Source of the DNA: Aliiroseovarius zhejiangensis | GTDB taxonomy: Bacteria; Pseudomonadota; Alphaproteobacteria; Rhodobacterales; Rhodobacteraceae | Length of the DNA stretch: 64,000 bases | Direction of reading: 5' to 3' | Assembly (NCBI RefSeq): GCF_014656375.1 | Contig: NZ_BNCH01000004.1 | Location: forward strand, 124,001-188,000 | Shown here: positions 47,342-56,065 of the stretch, piece after piece | Layout: every line of letters begins with the position of its first letter | How positions within the stretch are numbered: the first letter of the stretch is position 1 | Made by a program: the position numbers and the translations under genes | Notes under the pieces: generated by a model | The model's input: only the letters and a program-made list of their open reading frames with translations | Database searches by the model: none | Told to the model about the DNA's origin: nothing

Positions 47342-48283
47342 TCAGTACCGAATCCGCGGGTCGATCCATGCGTAAAGCACGTCCACCAGCAAGTTGAACA
47401 TGATGGTCAGCATCCCGACCAGAATGGTGATCCCCATGATCACCGAATAATCGCGGTTCAGCGCAGCTTGCACGAAATCCTTGCCGATGCCGCCCGTGGA
47501 CAGGAACATATCCACCACGACCGACCCGGTGATCATGCCGACAAAGGCCGGCCCCAGATAGGAAATCACCGGAATCAGCGCCGGTTTCAGCGTATGACGC
47601 AGGATGATCGTGCGGTCCGGCAAGCCCTTGGCCCGCGCGGTGCGAATGAAGTTCGAGTTCATCACCTCAAGCATCGACGATCGCGTGAGTCGCGCAATCG
47701 ACGCAAGGTAAGATGTCGCCAGCGCAATCACCGGCATAATCAGGTATGAGGTATAGGAGTTCGGGTCCCCCGGCCCGCCCCACCAGCCGCCACCGGGCAG
47801 CCAGCCCAGCCAGAGCGTAAAGACAAGCACAAGAATGGGCGCCATGATGAAGTTGGGCAGCGCCTGCGCCCCGATGGAAAACCCGACCGCCAGATAGTCG
47901 ATCCAGGTGTTCTGTTTCAACGCGGCAACGATGCCCAGCGCACCCCCGACCAGAACCGCAAACACGAAGGTCCAGAACCCGTATGTCAGCGTCACGGGAA
48001 ACCCGTCCGCGATGATCTGGTTCACCGTTCGATCCTGATAGACGAAGCTCGGTCCGAAATCGAAATGGAACAGGATGTTTTTCAGATACGTCCCGATCTG
48101 CACAAGAAACGGGTCATCAAGCCCGTATTTAGCGTTGATGTTTTCCAGCACCACCGGCGGCAGCGCGCGTTCTTTCGTGAACGGCCCACCGGGCGCGGCG
48201 CGCATCAGGACGAAGGAGAAAACGATCAGGATCAGGATGACTGGTACGGCCATCGCGACGCGACGAATAACAAAACCCAGCAT
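47342..48283 (-). CDS. oppB: oligopeptide ABC transporter permease OppB-like
   Basis: The 313-residue inner-membrane permease starts with MLGFVIRRVAMAVPVILILI, the classic OppB/DppB first span. The EAA-like loop reads RTARAKGLPDRTIILRHTLKPA near 220, and the C-terminal portion contains GGIGKDFVQAALNRDYSVIMG. It is separated from oppA by 72 bases that hold a stable hairpin at 48309-48326. Confidence 0.94.
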   Translation of the reverse strand: MLGFVIRRVAMAVPVILILIVFSFVLMRAAPGGPFTKERALPPVVLENINAKYGLDDPFLVQIGTYLKNILFHFDFGPSFVYQDRTVNQIIADGFPVTLTYGFWTFVFAVLVGGALGIVAALKQNTWIDYLAVGFSIGAQALPNFIMAPILVLVFTLWLGWLPGGGWWGGPGDPNSYTSYLIMPVIALATSYLASIARLTRSSMLEVMNSNFIRTARAKGLPDRTIILRHTLKPALIPVISYLGPAFVGMITGSVVVDMFLSTGGIGKDFVQAALNRDYSVIMGITILVGMLTIMFNLLVDVLYAWIDPRIRY

Positions 48284-48308
48284 GTGAAAGCCCCGCTTTT
48301 GGGTGGGC

Positions 48309-48326
48309 GGCCCGGTTGCCCGGGCC
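48309..48326 (-). terminator. intercistronic hairpin between oppA and oppB
   Basis: GGCCCGG (48309-48315) pairs perfectly with CCGGGCC (48320-48326) across a four-base loop. No T-run follows, so it is more likely a mRNA-stabilising or attenuating element than a full terminator. Such elements commonly raise binding-protein output over that of the permeases. Confidence 0.6.
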
Positions 48327-48355
48327 AGCCCCGATTAGATTTGAACAGGTCAGGC

Positions 48356-49978
48356 TTATTCAGCCACCTTGTACATCCGGCGGGAATAGATGTTGTTCAT
48401 CAGATCTTCAAACGGATATCCCTTCAGATCCGGTTTGACCATGACCACGTTGGTGTATTGATACACCGGAACGATCGGCATTTCGTCGGCCAGGATCTGC
48501 TCCATCTGCTTGTATTCCTCGGCGGGGTTGTCCGATGTCTTGGCTGCTTTTGCCAGTTCATCATACTTCTCGTTCGAGAATTTGCCGTTGTTGTGCCCCG
48601 AGGTCGTGGTGAACAGATCGGTATAGGTCGACGGTTCGTTATAGTCACCGCACCATGCATAGCGGGCCATGCCGAAATCGCCGTTGCGCAGCTTGTCCAG
48701 GTGAACCTTCCATTCGAAGTTCGCCAGGGTCACGTTTGCACCCAGCGTCTGCTTCCACATCTGCGAAGCCGCGATGGCGATCTTCTTGTGGGCTTCCGAG
48801 GTGTTGTAGTTCAGCGTCAGCTCAAGCGGCTTGCCGCCTTCGCCGTACCCGGCTTCTGCCAGCAGTTCCTTGGCCTTGGCTTCACGCTCTTCCTGGGTCC
48901 AGGTCGCATACTCGATGTCCGGCATTTCGAACCCGGCAGTTTTCTGGTGCGTCCAGTTATAGGACGGATACTGGCCGCCTTTCAGGATGTTGTTCACGAT
49001 CACATCGCGGTTCAGCGCATAGGACATTGCCTTGCGAACGCGCACGTCCTTCAGGGCTTCGGGGCCGTTTTCACCCAGGTTGAACATGTAGATATAGGAG
49101 CACGACCGCGGCGTCGAATATGTCTCGTCCGGCAGTTTTTCCTTCAGCGCCGGATACTGGCCTGCGGGAACTTCGGTCTTGTCCACCTCGCCTGCGTCGT
49201 AACGGGTCAGGGCGATATTCTCGTCGTTGATGACAAGCGCGGTCACGGTTTCGAGGATCGTGTTGTCATTGTCCCAGTACATCGGGTTCCGCTCGCGCAC
49301 GACTTTCACGCCGGGCACATAGTCGGTCAGGACATAGGCACCATTACCCACCAGATTGCCGGGCTTGGTCCAGTCGTTGCCGTGCGCTTCAAGGACTTTC
49401 TGGTTCACCGGAAAGGTCGACGCGTGGGTCAGCATGCCGGGGAAATAGGGGCGCGGCGCGTCGATCTTGACCTCAAGGGTCTTGTCGTCAACGGCGGTCA
49501 CGCCCAGCGTGTCAACCTCGGCTTCGCCTGCGACGATCTTGGTCGCGTTTTCAACGCCCATCAGTTCCATGTACCAGGCGTATTCCGATGCTGTGGCCGG
49601 ATCGGCCAGACGGCGCCAGGCATAGACGAAGTCACCTGCGGTCACCGGGTCGCCGTTCGACCACTTGGCATCGCGCAGCTTGAAGGTATAGGTCAAGCCG
49701 TCTTCCGAAACTTCCCAGCTTTCGGCCGCACCGGGAACCGAATTGCCCTGCGGGTCCGAGTTCACCAGACCTTCGAACAGGTCACGCAGGATATGCGACC
49801 CTTCCACGTCGGTGTTGATTTGCGGATCGAACGACTTCACGTCATCCAGCATACGATAGGTATAGGTCTGGCTGTCTGCCAGCGCCTCGCCCGTCACCGG
49901 GTGGGTGCCCGCAGCCATAGCCGGGCCTGCGACCGCAAACGCCGAACACAGAAGGGCTGCTTTGATTGTAAATTTCAT
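48356..49978 (-). CDS. oppA: peptide ABC transporter substrate-binding protein OppA-like
   Basis: The 540-residue periplasmic binding protein (SBP family 5) has a Sec signal (about 1-22, cleaved near AMA-AG). The family signature lies in the ESWEVSEDGLTYTFKLRDAKWSNGDPVTA region near 90. VRKAMSYALNRDVIV near 325 is also typical. It should deliver oligopeptides to OppBC. A GGGAGA ribosome site precedes the ATG at 49978. The gene heads the leftward opp operon. Confidence 0.94.
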   Translation of the reverse strand: MKFTIKAALLCSAFAVAGPAMAAGTHPVTGEALADSQTYTYRMLDDVKSFDPQINTDVEGSHILRDLFEGLVNSDPQGNSVPGAAESWEVSEDGLTYTFKLRDAKWSNGDPVTAGDFVYAWRRLADPATASEYAWYMELMGVENATKIVAGEAEVDTLGVTAVDDKTLEVKIDAPRPYFPGMLTHASTFPVNQKVLEAHGNDWTKPGNLVGNGAYVLTDYVPGVKVVRERNPMYWDNDNTILETVTALVINDENIALTRYDAGEVDKTEVPAGQYPALKEKLPDETYSTPRSCSYIYMFNLGENGPEALKDVRVRKAMSYALNRDVIVNNILKGGQYPSYNWTHQKTAGFEMPDIEYATWTQEEREAKAKELLAEAGYGEGGKPLELTLNYNTSEAHKKIAIAASQMWKQTLGANVTLANFEWKVHLDKLRNGDFGMARYAWCGDYNEPSTYTDLFTTTSGHNNGKFSNEKYDELAKAAKTSDNPAEEYKQMEQILADEMPIVPVYQYTNVVMVKPDLKGYPFEDLMNNIYSRRMYKVAE

Positions 49979-50311
49979 GAAGGTTCTCCCTAGTCAGATA
50001 TCAGGGGTGATGCCCTGAACGGTATTCTATCGTCCCGCGAAAGACTCAGCTCTCGGGCAATCACCGATGCAGCATCCTAAGCGCATCCGACACGGGGTGA
50101 CAACTCCTTGCGAGGCGACCGGTTTTTTCAACAATCCGAGAGCGCGGATCGTCGCATCCATCCGGCAACATCCGTGAAAACGACGTGATGTTTCGTCAAT
50201 ATGTCGGCGGGATTGACGTGAAGGCCGCTTGCCACCCTGAATATTGCCAATTCCCAAGCCACATGCGAACGTGACGTAACTAAGGCCACTGGACCAATCC
50301 GAGGGAAATCC
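49979..50311. other. divergent intergenic region oppA/deoC
   Basis: 333 bases with no convincing gene. Near oppA, TCAGGG and CCCTGA (50001-50018) form a six-base inverted repeat around a six-base spacer in the oppA leader. It could be an operator or a leader hairpin. Near deoC, a TTGACG at about 50213 could be a -35 element, but no good -10 follows. GAGGG lies before the deoC GTG. Nothing else is recognisable. Confidence 0.5.
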
Positions 50312-51331
50312 GTGCAAAGCGAACAGACATCAACCCGCACCTCGAAACGGGATCGGGACACGGCGCAATTGCCGCAAGTGACCCCTGCCCGCAATCCGGG
50401 CATGGCGCTGGACATGAACTGGGTGCGTGCTGTCCAAGCCAACACGTCCGCCATCGAACGCCGCTGTGCGACCCTACCGGGGCGGCGCAGCGTCAAAAAG
50501 GAACATCAGGCCGCGTGGCTTCTGAAAGCCATCACCATGATCGACCTGACCACGCTTGCGGGTGACGATACGCCCGGGCGCGTGCGCCGCCTGTGTGCAA
50601 AGGCCGCGCACCCCGTACGCCCGGAAATCATGCAGGCGCTAGGCGTCGACGCCATCACCACCGGTGCCGTCTGTGTTTACCACGACATGATCCCCACCGC
50701 GGTCGAGACCCTGAAACACATGGGAGTCAGCTTGCCGGTCGCCGCCGTATCGACGGGATTTCCGGCGGGCCTGAGCCCCTATCACCTGCGGGTCGAGGAA
50801 ATCCGTGAAAGCGTGCGCGCTGGCGCGTCCGAGATTGACATCGTGATCTCGCGCCAGCACGTGCTGACCGGCAACTGGCAGGCGCTTTATGACGAGATGC
50901 GCGATTTCCGCGAAGCCTGCGGTGACGCGCATGTGAAAGCCATTCTGGCGACTGGTGAACTGGGCAGCCTGCGCAACGTCGCGCGCGCCTCGCTGGTCTG
51001 CATGATGGCGGGGGCTGATTTCATCAAGACCTCAACCGGCAAGGAAAGCGTGAACGCGACCCTGCCCGTCAGCCTGGTGATGATCCGCGCGATCCGCGAC
51101 TATTACGAAGCCACCGGGTATCAGGTGGGCTATAAGCCCGCTGGCGGCATTTCCAAGGCCAAGGACGCCCTGACCTATCTGGCGCTGATCAAGGAAGAGC
51201 TGGGCGATGACTGGCTGACACCCGAGCTGTTTCGCTTCGGCGCCAGCTCGCTTCTGGGCGATATCGAGCGCCAGTTGGAACACCACGTGACAGGCCATTA
51301 CTCGGCCACCTACCGCCACCCGATGGGCTAA
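50312..51331 (+). CDS. deoC: deoxyribose-phosphate aldolase (long form)
   Basis: Cleaves 2-deoxyribose-5-phosphate to acetaldehyde and glyceraldehyde-3-phosphate in deoxynucleoside catabolism. The 339-residue protein has MIDLTTLAGDD near 72, EIDIVISRQHVLTG, and the Schiff-base Lys in DFIKTSTGKESVNAT near 235. The second Lys lies in GYKPAGGISKAKDA. It is about 80 residues longer than E. coli DeoC, mostly at the N-terminus. The GTG at 50312 has a good ribosome site, but an ATG at 50402 is possible. The aldehyde dehydrogenase gene follows after ten bases, so the acetaldehyde or another aldehyde is probably its substrate. Confidence 0.94.
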   Translation: MQSEQTSTRTSKRDRDTAQLPQVTPARNPGMALDMNWVRAVQANTSAIERRCATLPGRRSVKKEHQAAWLLKAITMIDLTTLAGDDTPGRVRRLCAKAAHPVRPEIMQALGVDAITTGAVCVYHDMIPTAVETLKHMGVSLPVAAVSTGFPAGLSPYHLRVEEIRESVRAGASEIDIVISRQHVLTGNWQALYDEMRDFREACGDAHVKAILATGELGSLRNVARASLVCMMAGADFIKTSTGKESVNATLPVSLVMIRAIRDYYEATGYQVGYKPAGGISKAKDALTYLALIKEELGDDWLTPELFRFGASSLLGDIERQLEHHVTGHYSATYRHPMG

Positions 51332-51341
51332 GGACACTGAC

Positions 51342-53693
51342 ATGACCGTGAAAGAGATCTTCGAGACCATGGATTACGGCCCCGCGCCGGAAAGCGCGAA
51401 AGAGGCGCTTTCGTGGATTGCCGACCGTGACGGCAAGTTTGGCCTTTACATCGGCGGCAAGATGACCGCGCCGGGCGATCTGTTCGACAGCAAGAACCCC
51501 GCCACCGGCGAGGTGCTGGCGCAGCTCACGCAAGCCACCCCTGACGATGTGGATGCCGCCGTGTCCGCGGCGCGCAAGGCGCAGCGTAAATGGGCCGCGT
51601 TGTCCGGGCATGAGCGGGCGAAATACCTCTATGCTCTGGCGCGTCTGGTGCAGAAACATTCGCGCCTGTTTGCGGTGCTGGAAACACTCGACAACGGCAA
51701 GCCGATCCGCGAATCCCGCGACATCGACATCCCGTTGGTTGCGCGCCATTTCTACTACCACGCCGGCATGGCGCAGTTGCAGGATGCCGAACTTCCCGAC
51801 CGCGAGGCTTTGGGCGTCTGCGGCCAGATCATCCCGTGGAACTTCCCGCTTCTGATGCTGTCGTGGAAAATCGCGCCCGCGATTGCGATGGGCAATGCGG
51901 TGGTTCTGAAGCCCGCCGAATACACGTCTCTGACCGCGCTTCTGTTCGCGCAGATATGCGAGGAAGCAGGCTTGCCAAAAGGCGTCGTCAACATCGTCAC
52001 CGGCGACGGCCGGGTGGGTGAAGCCATCGTGACCCATGAAGAGGTCGACAAGATCGCCTTCACCGGCTCGACCGAGGTGGGCCGCGTGATCCGGCGTGAA
52101 ACGGCGGGGTCTGGCAAGTCGTTGACGCTGGAGCTTGGGGGCAAATCGCCTTACATCGTCTTTGACGACGCCGATCTGGATTCTGCCGTCGAGGGTCTGG
52201 TCGACGCGATCTGGTTCAATCAGGGACAGGTCTGCTGCGCCGGTTCACGCCTGATCGTGCAGGAAGGCATCGCGGATCGGTTCTATGCCAAGCTGCGCGC
52301 CCGGATGGACAAACTGCGCATGGGCGACCCGCTGGACAAATCCATCGACGTTGGTGCCGTGGTTGACCCGGTGCAACACAAGCGGATCACTGAACTGGTC
52401 GACGCAGGCGCAGGTGACGGAGAGCTGTACCAAGCCCCCTGCCCGATCCCTACAGCGGGGTGTTTCTATCCGCCCACGCTGATCACAGGGCTGTCGCCCG
52501 CATCCTCGCTGATGCAGGAAGAGATCTTCGGTCCGGTTCTGGCCGCCACCACCTTCCGCACCCCCGCCGAAGCAGTCGAGATCGCAAACAACACGCGCTA
52601 CGGTCTGGCCGCCACGGTGTGGAGCGAGAATGTGAACCTGACGCTGGACATCGCGCCGAAACTGGCGTCGGGCGTGGTCTGGGTGAACGGCACCAACATG
52701 TTCGACGCCGCCGCCGGGTTTGGCGGTGTGCGCGAAAGCGGGTTTGGTCGCGAAGGCGGCTGGGAAGGCTTGCAAGCCTATACCAAGCCGCGCGGAGCGG
52801 TGAAGGCACTGAAACCCATCGCCGCCTTCCCCGCGCCGAAAGAAGCCAAGGTCGACGCGCTGGACCGCACCGCAAAATTCTATATCGGCGGCAAACAGGC
52901 GCGCCCCGATGGCGGCTATAGCCAAGCGGTCTGGTCGAAACAGGGCGACCTTCTGGGCCATGTGGGCGTTGCCAACCGCAAGGATATCCGCAACGCCGTC
53001 GAAGCAGCCCATACAGCGGCGGGCTGGTCCAAGACCACCGGCCACCTGCGCGCGCAGATCCTGTATTACATCGGCGAGAACCTCTCGGCCCGATCTGGCG
53101 AATTTGCCGCGCGCATTGACGCCATGATAGGCGGACGCAATGGGGCGAAAGAGGTCGACGCCGCCATCAGCCGCCTCTTCACCTATGCGGCCTGGGCCGA
53201 CAAGTATGACGGTGCGGCCAAGCCCGTGCCAATGCGAGGCGTGGCGCTGGCGATGCACGAACCGGTCGGCGTGATCGGCGGCTTCTGCCCTGATGAAGCG
53301 CCGCTTCTGGGTCTTGTCTCAATGATGGCACCGTCGATCGCAATGGGCAACCGTGTGGTGCTGGCGGCAAGCGAGCCGTTCCCGCTGGCCGCGACCGACT
53401 TCTATCAGGTGCTCGACACATCCGATGTACCTGCAGGTGTGGTGAACATCGTCACCGGCAACCACGCGGAACTGGCGGCGCCCTTAGCGGGCCATTTGGG
53501 CGTGGATGCGGTCTGGACGCAGTCCGGTGCGGACATTTCAGCCATTGTGGAAGGCGAAAGCGCGGGTAACCTGAAACGCACATGGGTGAACAACGCGAAA
53601 GCGCGGGATTGGTTTGGGCCAGCAGGCGAAGGCCGTGAATTTCTGGCCCATGCGACCGAGGTCAAGACGATCTGGGTGCCTTACGGCGAATGA
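51342..53693 (+). CDS. ALDH16-type aldehyde dehydrogenase with degenerate second ALDH domain
   Basis: The 783-residue protein is made of two aldehyde-dehydrogenase modules. The first (about 1-490) is complete, with IPWNFPLLM, the general-base Glu in LELGGKSP near 263 and the nucleophile in GQVCCAGSR near 298. The second (about 505-783) has the N-terminal ALDH pattern (FYIGGKQARPDGG, PVGVIGGFCPDEAPLLGL) but stops before a catalytic Cys region. This matches the ALDH16 architecture known from animals and from the roseobacter Loktanella. It is co-transcribed with deoC and followed by a bidirectional terminator. Confidence 0.9.
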   Translation: MTVKEIFETMDYGPAPESAKEALSWIADRDGKFGLYIGGKMTAPGDLFDSKNPATGEVLAQLTQATPDDVDAAVSAARKAQRKWAALSGHERAKYLYALARLVQKHSRLFAVLETLDNGKPIRESRDIDIPLVARHFYYHAGMAQLQDAELPDREALGVCGQIIPWNFPLLMLSWKIAPAIAMGNAVVLKPAEYTSLTALLFAQICEEAGLPKGVVNIVTGDGRVGEAIVTHEEVDKIAFTGSTEVGRVIRRETAGSGKSLTLELGGKSPYIVFDDADLDSAVEGLVDAIWFNQGQVCCAGSRLIVQEGIADRFYAKLRARMDKLRMGDPLDKSIDVGAVVDPVQHKRITELVDAGAGDGELYQAPCPIPTAGCFYPPTLITGLSPASSLMQEEIFGPVLAATTFRTPAEAVEIANNTRYGLAATVWSENVNLTLDIAPKLASGVVWVNGTNMFDAAAGFGGVRESGFGREGGWEGLQAYTKPRGAVKALKPIAAFPAPKEAKVDALDRTAKFYIGGKQARPDGGYSQAVWSKQGDLLGHVGVANRKDIRNAVEAAHTAAGWSKTTGHLRAQILYYIGENLSARSGEFAARIDAMIGGRNGAKEVDAAISRLFTYAAWADKYDGAAKPVPMRGVALAMHEPVGVIGGFCPDEAPLLGLVSMMAPSIAMGNRVVLAASEPFPLAATDFYQVLDTSDVPAGVVNIVTGNHAELAAPLAGHLGVDAVWTQSGADISAIVEGESAGNLKRTWVNNAKARDWFGPAGEGREFLAHATEVKTIWVPYGE

Positions 53694-53709
53694 ACGCCAA
53701 CTGAGAAGA

Positions 53710-53740
53710 AACGCCGCGCAGCACCCTTGCGCGGCGTTTT
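53710..53740. terminator. bidirectional terminator between ALDH16 and the DUF1523 gene
   Basis: AACGCCGCGCA (53710-53720) pairs exactly with TGCGCGGCGTT (53728-53738) over a seven-base loop. T residues follow on the right and A residues precede on the left. It lies between two convergent genes and closes both the deoC and the AAA-ATPase-cluster transcripts. Confidence 0.9.
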
Positions 53741-53748
53741 CCATTGCA

Positions 53749-54426
53749 TCACTTCTTGCGCCAGGACCCGAGCCAGCGCGAGAACCGGCCCCGCGCCGCG
53801 TCCGCACGTTCGTCCACGGCGTCCCATGCCTCGCCCGCATCTTCCAGTGCCGGATCAATCGAGCGTTCGCGGAACTGCCGCCACAGGGCGCGCACGAAGC
53901 CGACGATGGCGGCAAGCACGATGAAGAACAGGATGTTGAACCACGGGATGATGGTCACGTCCGGGCTTGCGACGGGCCGGATCGCCACTGCGTTGGGGAA
54001 GGCCGAAATCAGCTCGTTGCGCCACCCGTAATGCGTCATCACCGCCCATTTCGGGTTCTCGGCGGTGGATTGCAGGTCGTCCGCCTCGGTCTGCAGATTG
54101 GCGGTGTCGAACTTGAAATAGAAAGGCCAGCCCCAGCCGGTGTCTTCGTTGCGATACACCATGACCTCTTCCGCGTCGGTGCGAATGAACCCCAGAAGAT
54201 AGGTTTTCTTCTTTCTGGTCTGAATGAACTGCACATCGCGGTTGACCAGGGTCGCGGATTGGTCATCCGGTTTTGCCCAGAAAATCCGGGTCCAGTCCCC
54301 GAGATCCTGCCGTTCCTGATAAGTGTTGACCACCCGCACCACGTCATGCTGCGGCAGAACATAGTGGAACACGCCGAACAGGATCAGGAAAATCAGGCTG
54401 CGGATGATGGTACGAAAACGGCGCAT
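53749..54426 (-). CDS. DUF1523-like membrane protein
   Basis: The 225-residue protein has one N-terminal membrane span (about 8-25; SLIFLILFGVFHYV) and a second near 170-190 (WFNILFFIVLAAIVGFV). The region between, about 140 residues, is probably periplasmic, and the charged C-terminal tail is cytoplasmic. I believe it belongs to DUF1523, a family of unknown function common in Rhodobacteraceae. The ATG at 54426 follows GAGGTTCCCC and begins a clean signal-anchor. It is the last gene of the eight-gene leftward cluster. Confidence 0.75.
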   Translation of the reverse strand: MRRFRTIIRSLIFLILFGVFHYVLPQHDVVRVVNTYQERQDLGDWTRIFWAKPDDQSATLVNRDVQFIQTRKKKTYLLGFIRTDAEEVMVYRNEDTGWGWPFYFKFDTANLQTEADDLQSTAENPKWAVMTHYGWRNELISAFPNAVAIRPVASPDVTIIPWFNILFFIVLAAIVGFVRALWRQFRERSIDPALEDAGEAWDAVDERADAARGRFSRWLGSWRKK

Positions 54427-54434
54427 GGGGAACC

Positions 54435-54701
54435 TCAGTTGATTAGGATAAGAGACATCAGCACGAACAGCGCCGGGATGACGTAAACCAGCAGGATCAG
54501 CTTGGGCCGGAAGCTTTTCTTGTAATCTTCCATCCCCTGTTGCAACCACGCCTCGCGATCGGTTTCATCGCCATCTGGGTGCTCCTCGGCCCACTGGTTT
54601 TCCAGTTTTTCCAGCCGCACGGACCGCGAGTACAGACTGACCAGCACATAGACGACGCTGAGCCCGATAAACCCAAACATGACAAGTCGCACCAATCCCA
54701 T
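54435..54701 (-). CDS. small two-span membrane protein of unknown function
   Basis: The 88-residue protein has a hydrophobic segment at each end (about 3-20 and 65-86) joined by a charged, acidic segment with EEHPDGDETDREAW. GGAGG lies before the ATG at 54701. It sits eight bases upstream of the DUF1523-like gene and two bases after the stop of the 453-residue protein, so it is a tightly packed member of the cluster. I recognise no family. Confidence 0.75.
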   Translation of the reverse strand: MGLVRLVMFGFIGLSVVYVLVSLYSRSVRLEKLENQWAEEHPDGDETDREAWLQQGMEDYKKSFRPKLILLVYVIPALFVLMSLILIN

Positions 54702-54703
54702 CG

Positions 54704-56065
54704 TTACCTCCTGTTCACAGCGCCCCATGGGCCGACAATCTCGATAATGTCGTCGCGGGTCTTTTTGCGGGCGTGACGTGGCACTTTCAACGGGTCTTTG
54801 CGCCCGCCAAACAGCGCCTCGCGCGCACCGGCCTTGTTTGCCATATAATCACGATGCAGGAATTCTGCCACAAAAGCGCGCTTTTCATCGGGCCATGTGG
54901 CGTAGGAAGCATAGAAAAGCTCTTTGTGGCAGATGAAAAGCTGGCGGAAATCCATCGGGGCCAGTTCGGACAGCAGCCGGTTGATCAGGTCGCGGTCGGG
55001 ATGATCAGGACGCGCGCGCAAGGTATAGAAATAGGCCGAGTGGCGGCTGTCGATCCGCGGCCATTGCCCGCCGGCTTCGGCCCAGCGCACCATGGCGGCC
55101 AGTCCGCGAAACGCGTCAGGCAGATGTGCCCCCATGCGTTGCGCCACATGGCGCAAGGTGCGCGAGGACATATCGCCCAGATCAAGCCCCGCATTGGTGG
55201 CGGCATCGACCAGAATGAACTCCATCTTCTGGCGCAGAATTGCCGCGCCGCTGTCGCCGCGTTCCTTTACGACGGGTTCGACAAGGTCATTGCGGATAAG
55301 GAACCCCGCCAGCCGGTTCGTCTCGGTCGTGTCCAGCACCTTGATGGATGGCGGCAGGGTCACACGCGTCTTGTCGCCCGACACGATCACCGCCGGGTTT
55401 TCCACGTCGCGGAAGATGTAAAGCCCGCCGAAATGAGCGGTCCAGAAATTGCCCTGCTCGTATTCCTGCACGCCCAGATCGACGGGCACCTTGGTCACGT
55501 CCCCGGTTTCACGCGCCAGTTCGATCATCTCGGCGATCAGGTCGTCATCGAACCACGCATTTTCTTCGGTCTGGAACCGGTCGATCTTGTCGGCCAGAAG
55601 GCGGGCGTTCTTGACATGGCTTTGCGTCGTATCCGCCTCGATCGTTATCTTGCGGATGTCGAAAAGCCGTTCGGGATCCGAGATGTCATAGACCGAGTTC
55701 ATCAACTCGCCCGCCACGGCGTCATGGGCGGTCAGCGCAAAAAGCTTCGCCTCGTTATCCGCGATGTACCGCCGCAAAATCCCGCGCGAGGTCGAGAACA
55801 TGGCATTGAGCAATGGCGCGGTCTTCTGGTCCACCGTCAGTATGATGAACTGCCGGTTGCAGCCATTGGGGTTGAGGTAGAGCGGGTCTTTGAACTCCTC
55901 GCCGATCTCAGGCGAGAAACCGGAAATGTCGATGTGGAATTCGGTCAGCTTCGTGCGCTTACCCGCGAGCGAGTGCAGCGCCCGGTTATACCGCTCGATC
56001 AGCGCCGGGCTGTCGACCCGGATCAGGTTGCCAAACATGAGACCGCGTTGGATGAGGCGTTTCAT
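54704..56065 (-). CDS. DUF6638-like protein of unknown function
   Basis: The 453-residue protein has no signal peptide or membrane span and is probably cytoplasmic. It opens with MKRLIQRGLMFGNLIRVD and has QFIILTVDQKTAPLLNAMFS near 75, suggesting an alpha/beta fold. A basic C-terminus (KVPRHARKKTRDD) ends it. I associate it with the Rhodobacterales family DUF6638, without certainty. Its ATG overlaps the stop of the AT-rich upstream gene (ATGA), so they are translationally coupled. Cluster position suggests it works with the AAA+ ATPase. Confidence 0.75.
   Translation of the reverse strand: MKRLIQRGLMFGNLIRVDSPALIERYNRALHSLAGKRTKLTEFHIDISGFSPEIGEEFKDPLYLNPNGCNRQFIILTVDQKTAPLLNAMFSTSRGILRRYIADNEAKLFALTAHDAVAGELMNSVYDISDPERLFDIRKITIEADTTQSHVKNARLLADKIDRFQTEENAWFDDDLIAEMIELARETGDVTKVPVDLGVQEYEQGNFWTAHFGGLYIFRDVENPAVIVSGDKTRVTLPPSIKVLDTTETNRLAGFLIRNDLVEPVVKERGDSGAAILRQKMEFILVDAATNAGLDLGDMSSRTLRHVAQRMGAHLPDAFRGLAAMVRWAEAGGQWPRIDSRHSAYFYTLRARPDHPDRDLINRLLSELAPMDFRQLFICHKELFYASYATWPDEKRAFVAEFLHRDYMANKAGAREALFGGRKDPLKVPRHARKKTRDDIIEIVGPWGAVNRR

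Noticed and set aside
48065-49993. Long rightward open frame (642 codons) opposite oppA
   Set aside because: Antisense shadow of a binding protein with signal peptide and clear family motifs on the other strand.
50027-50317. Leftward 96-codon open frame in the oppA/deoC gap
   Set aside because: Cys/Arg-rich, no ribosome site, no recognisable domain, overlaps the deoC start; treated as chance.
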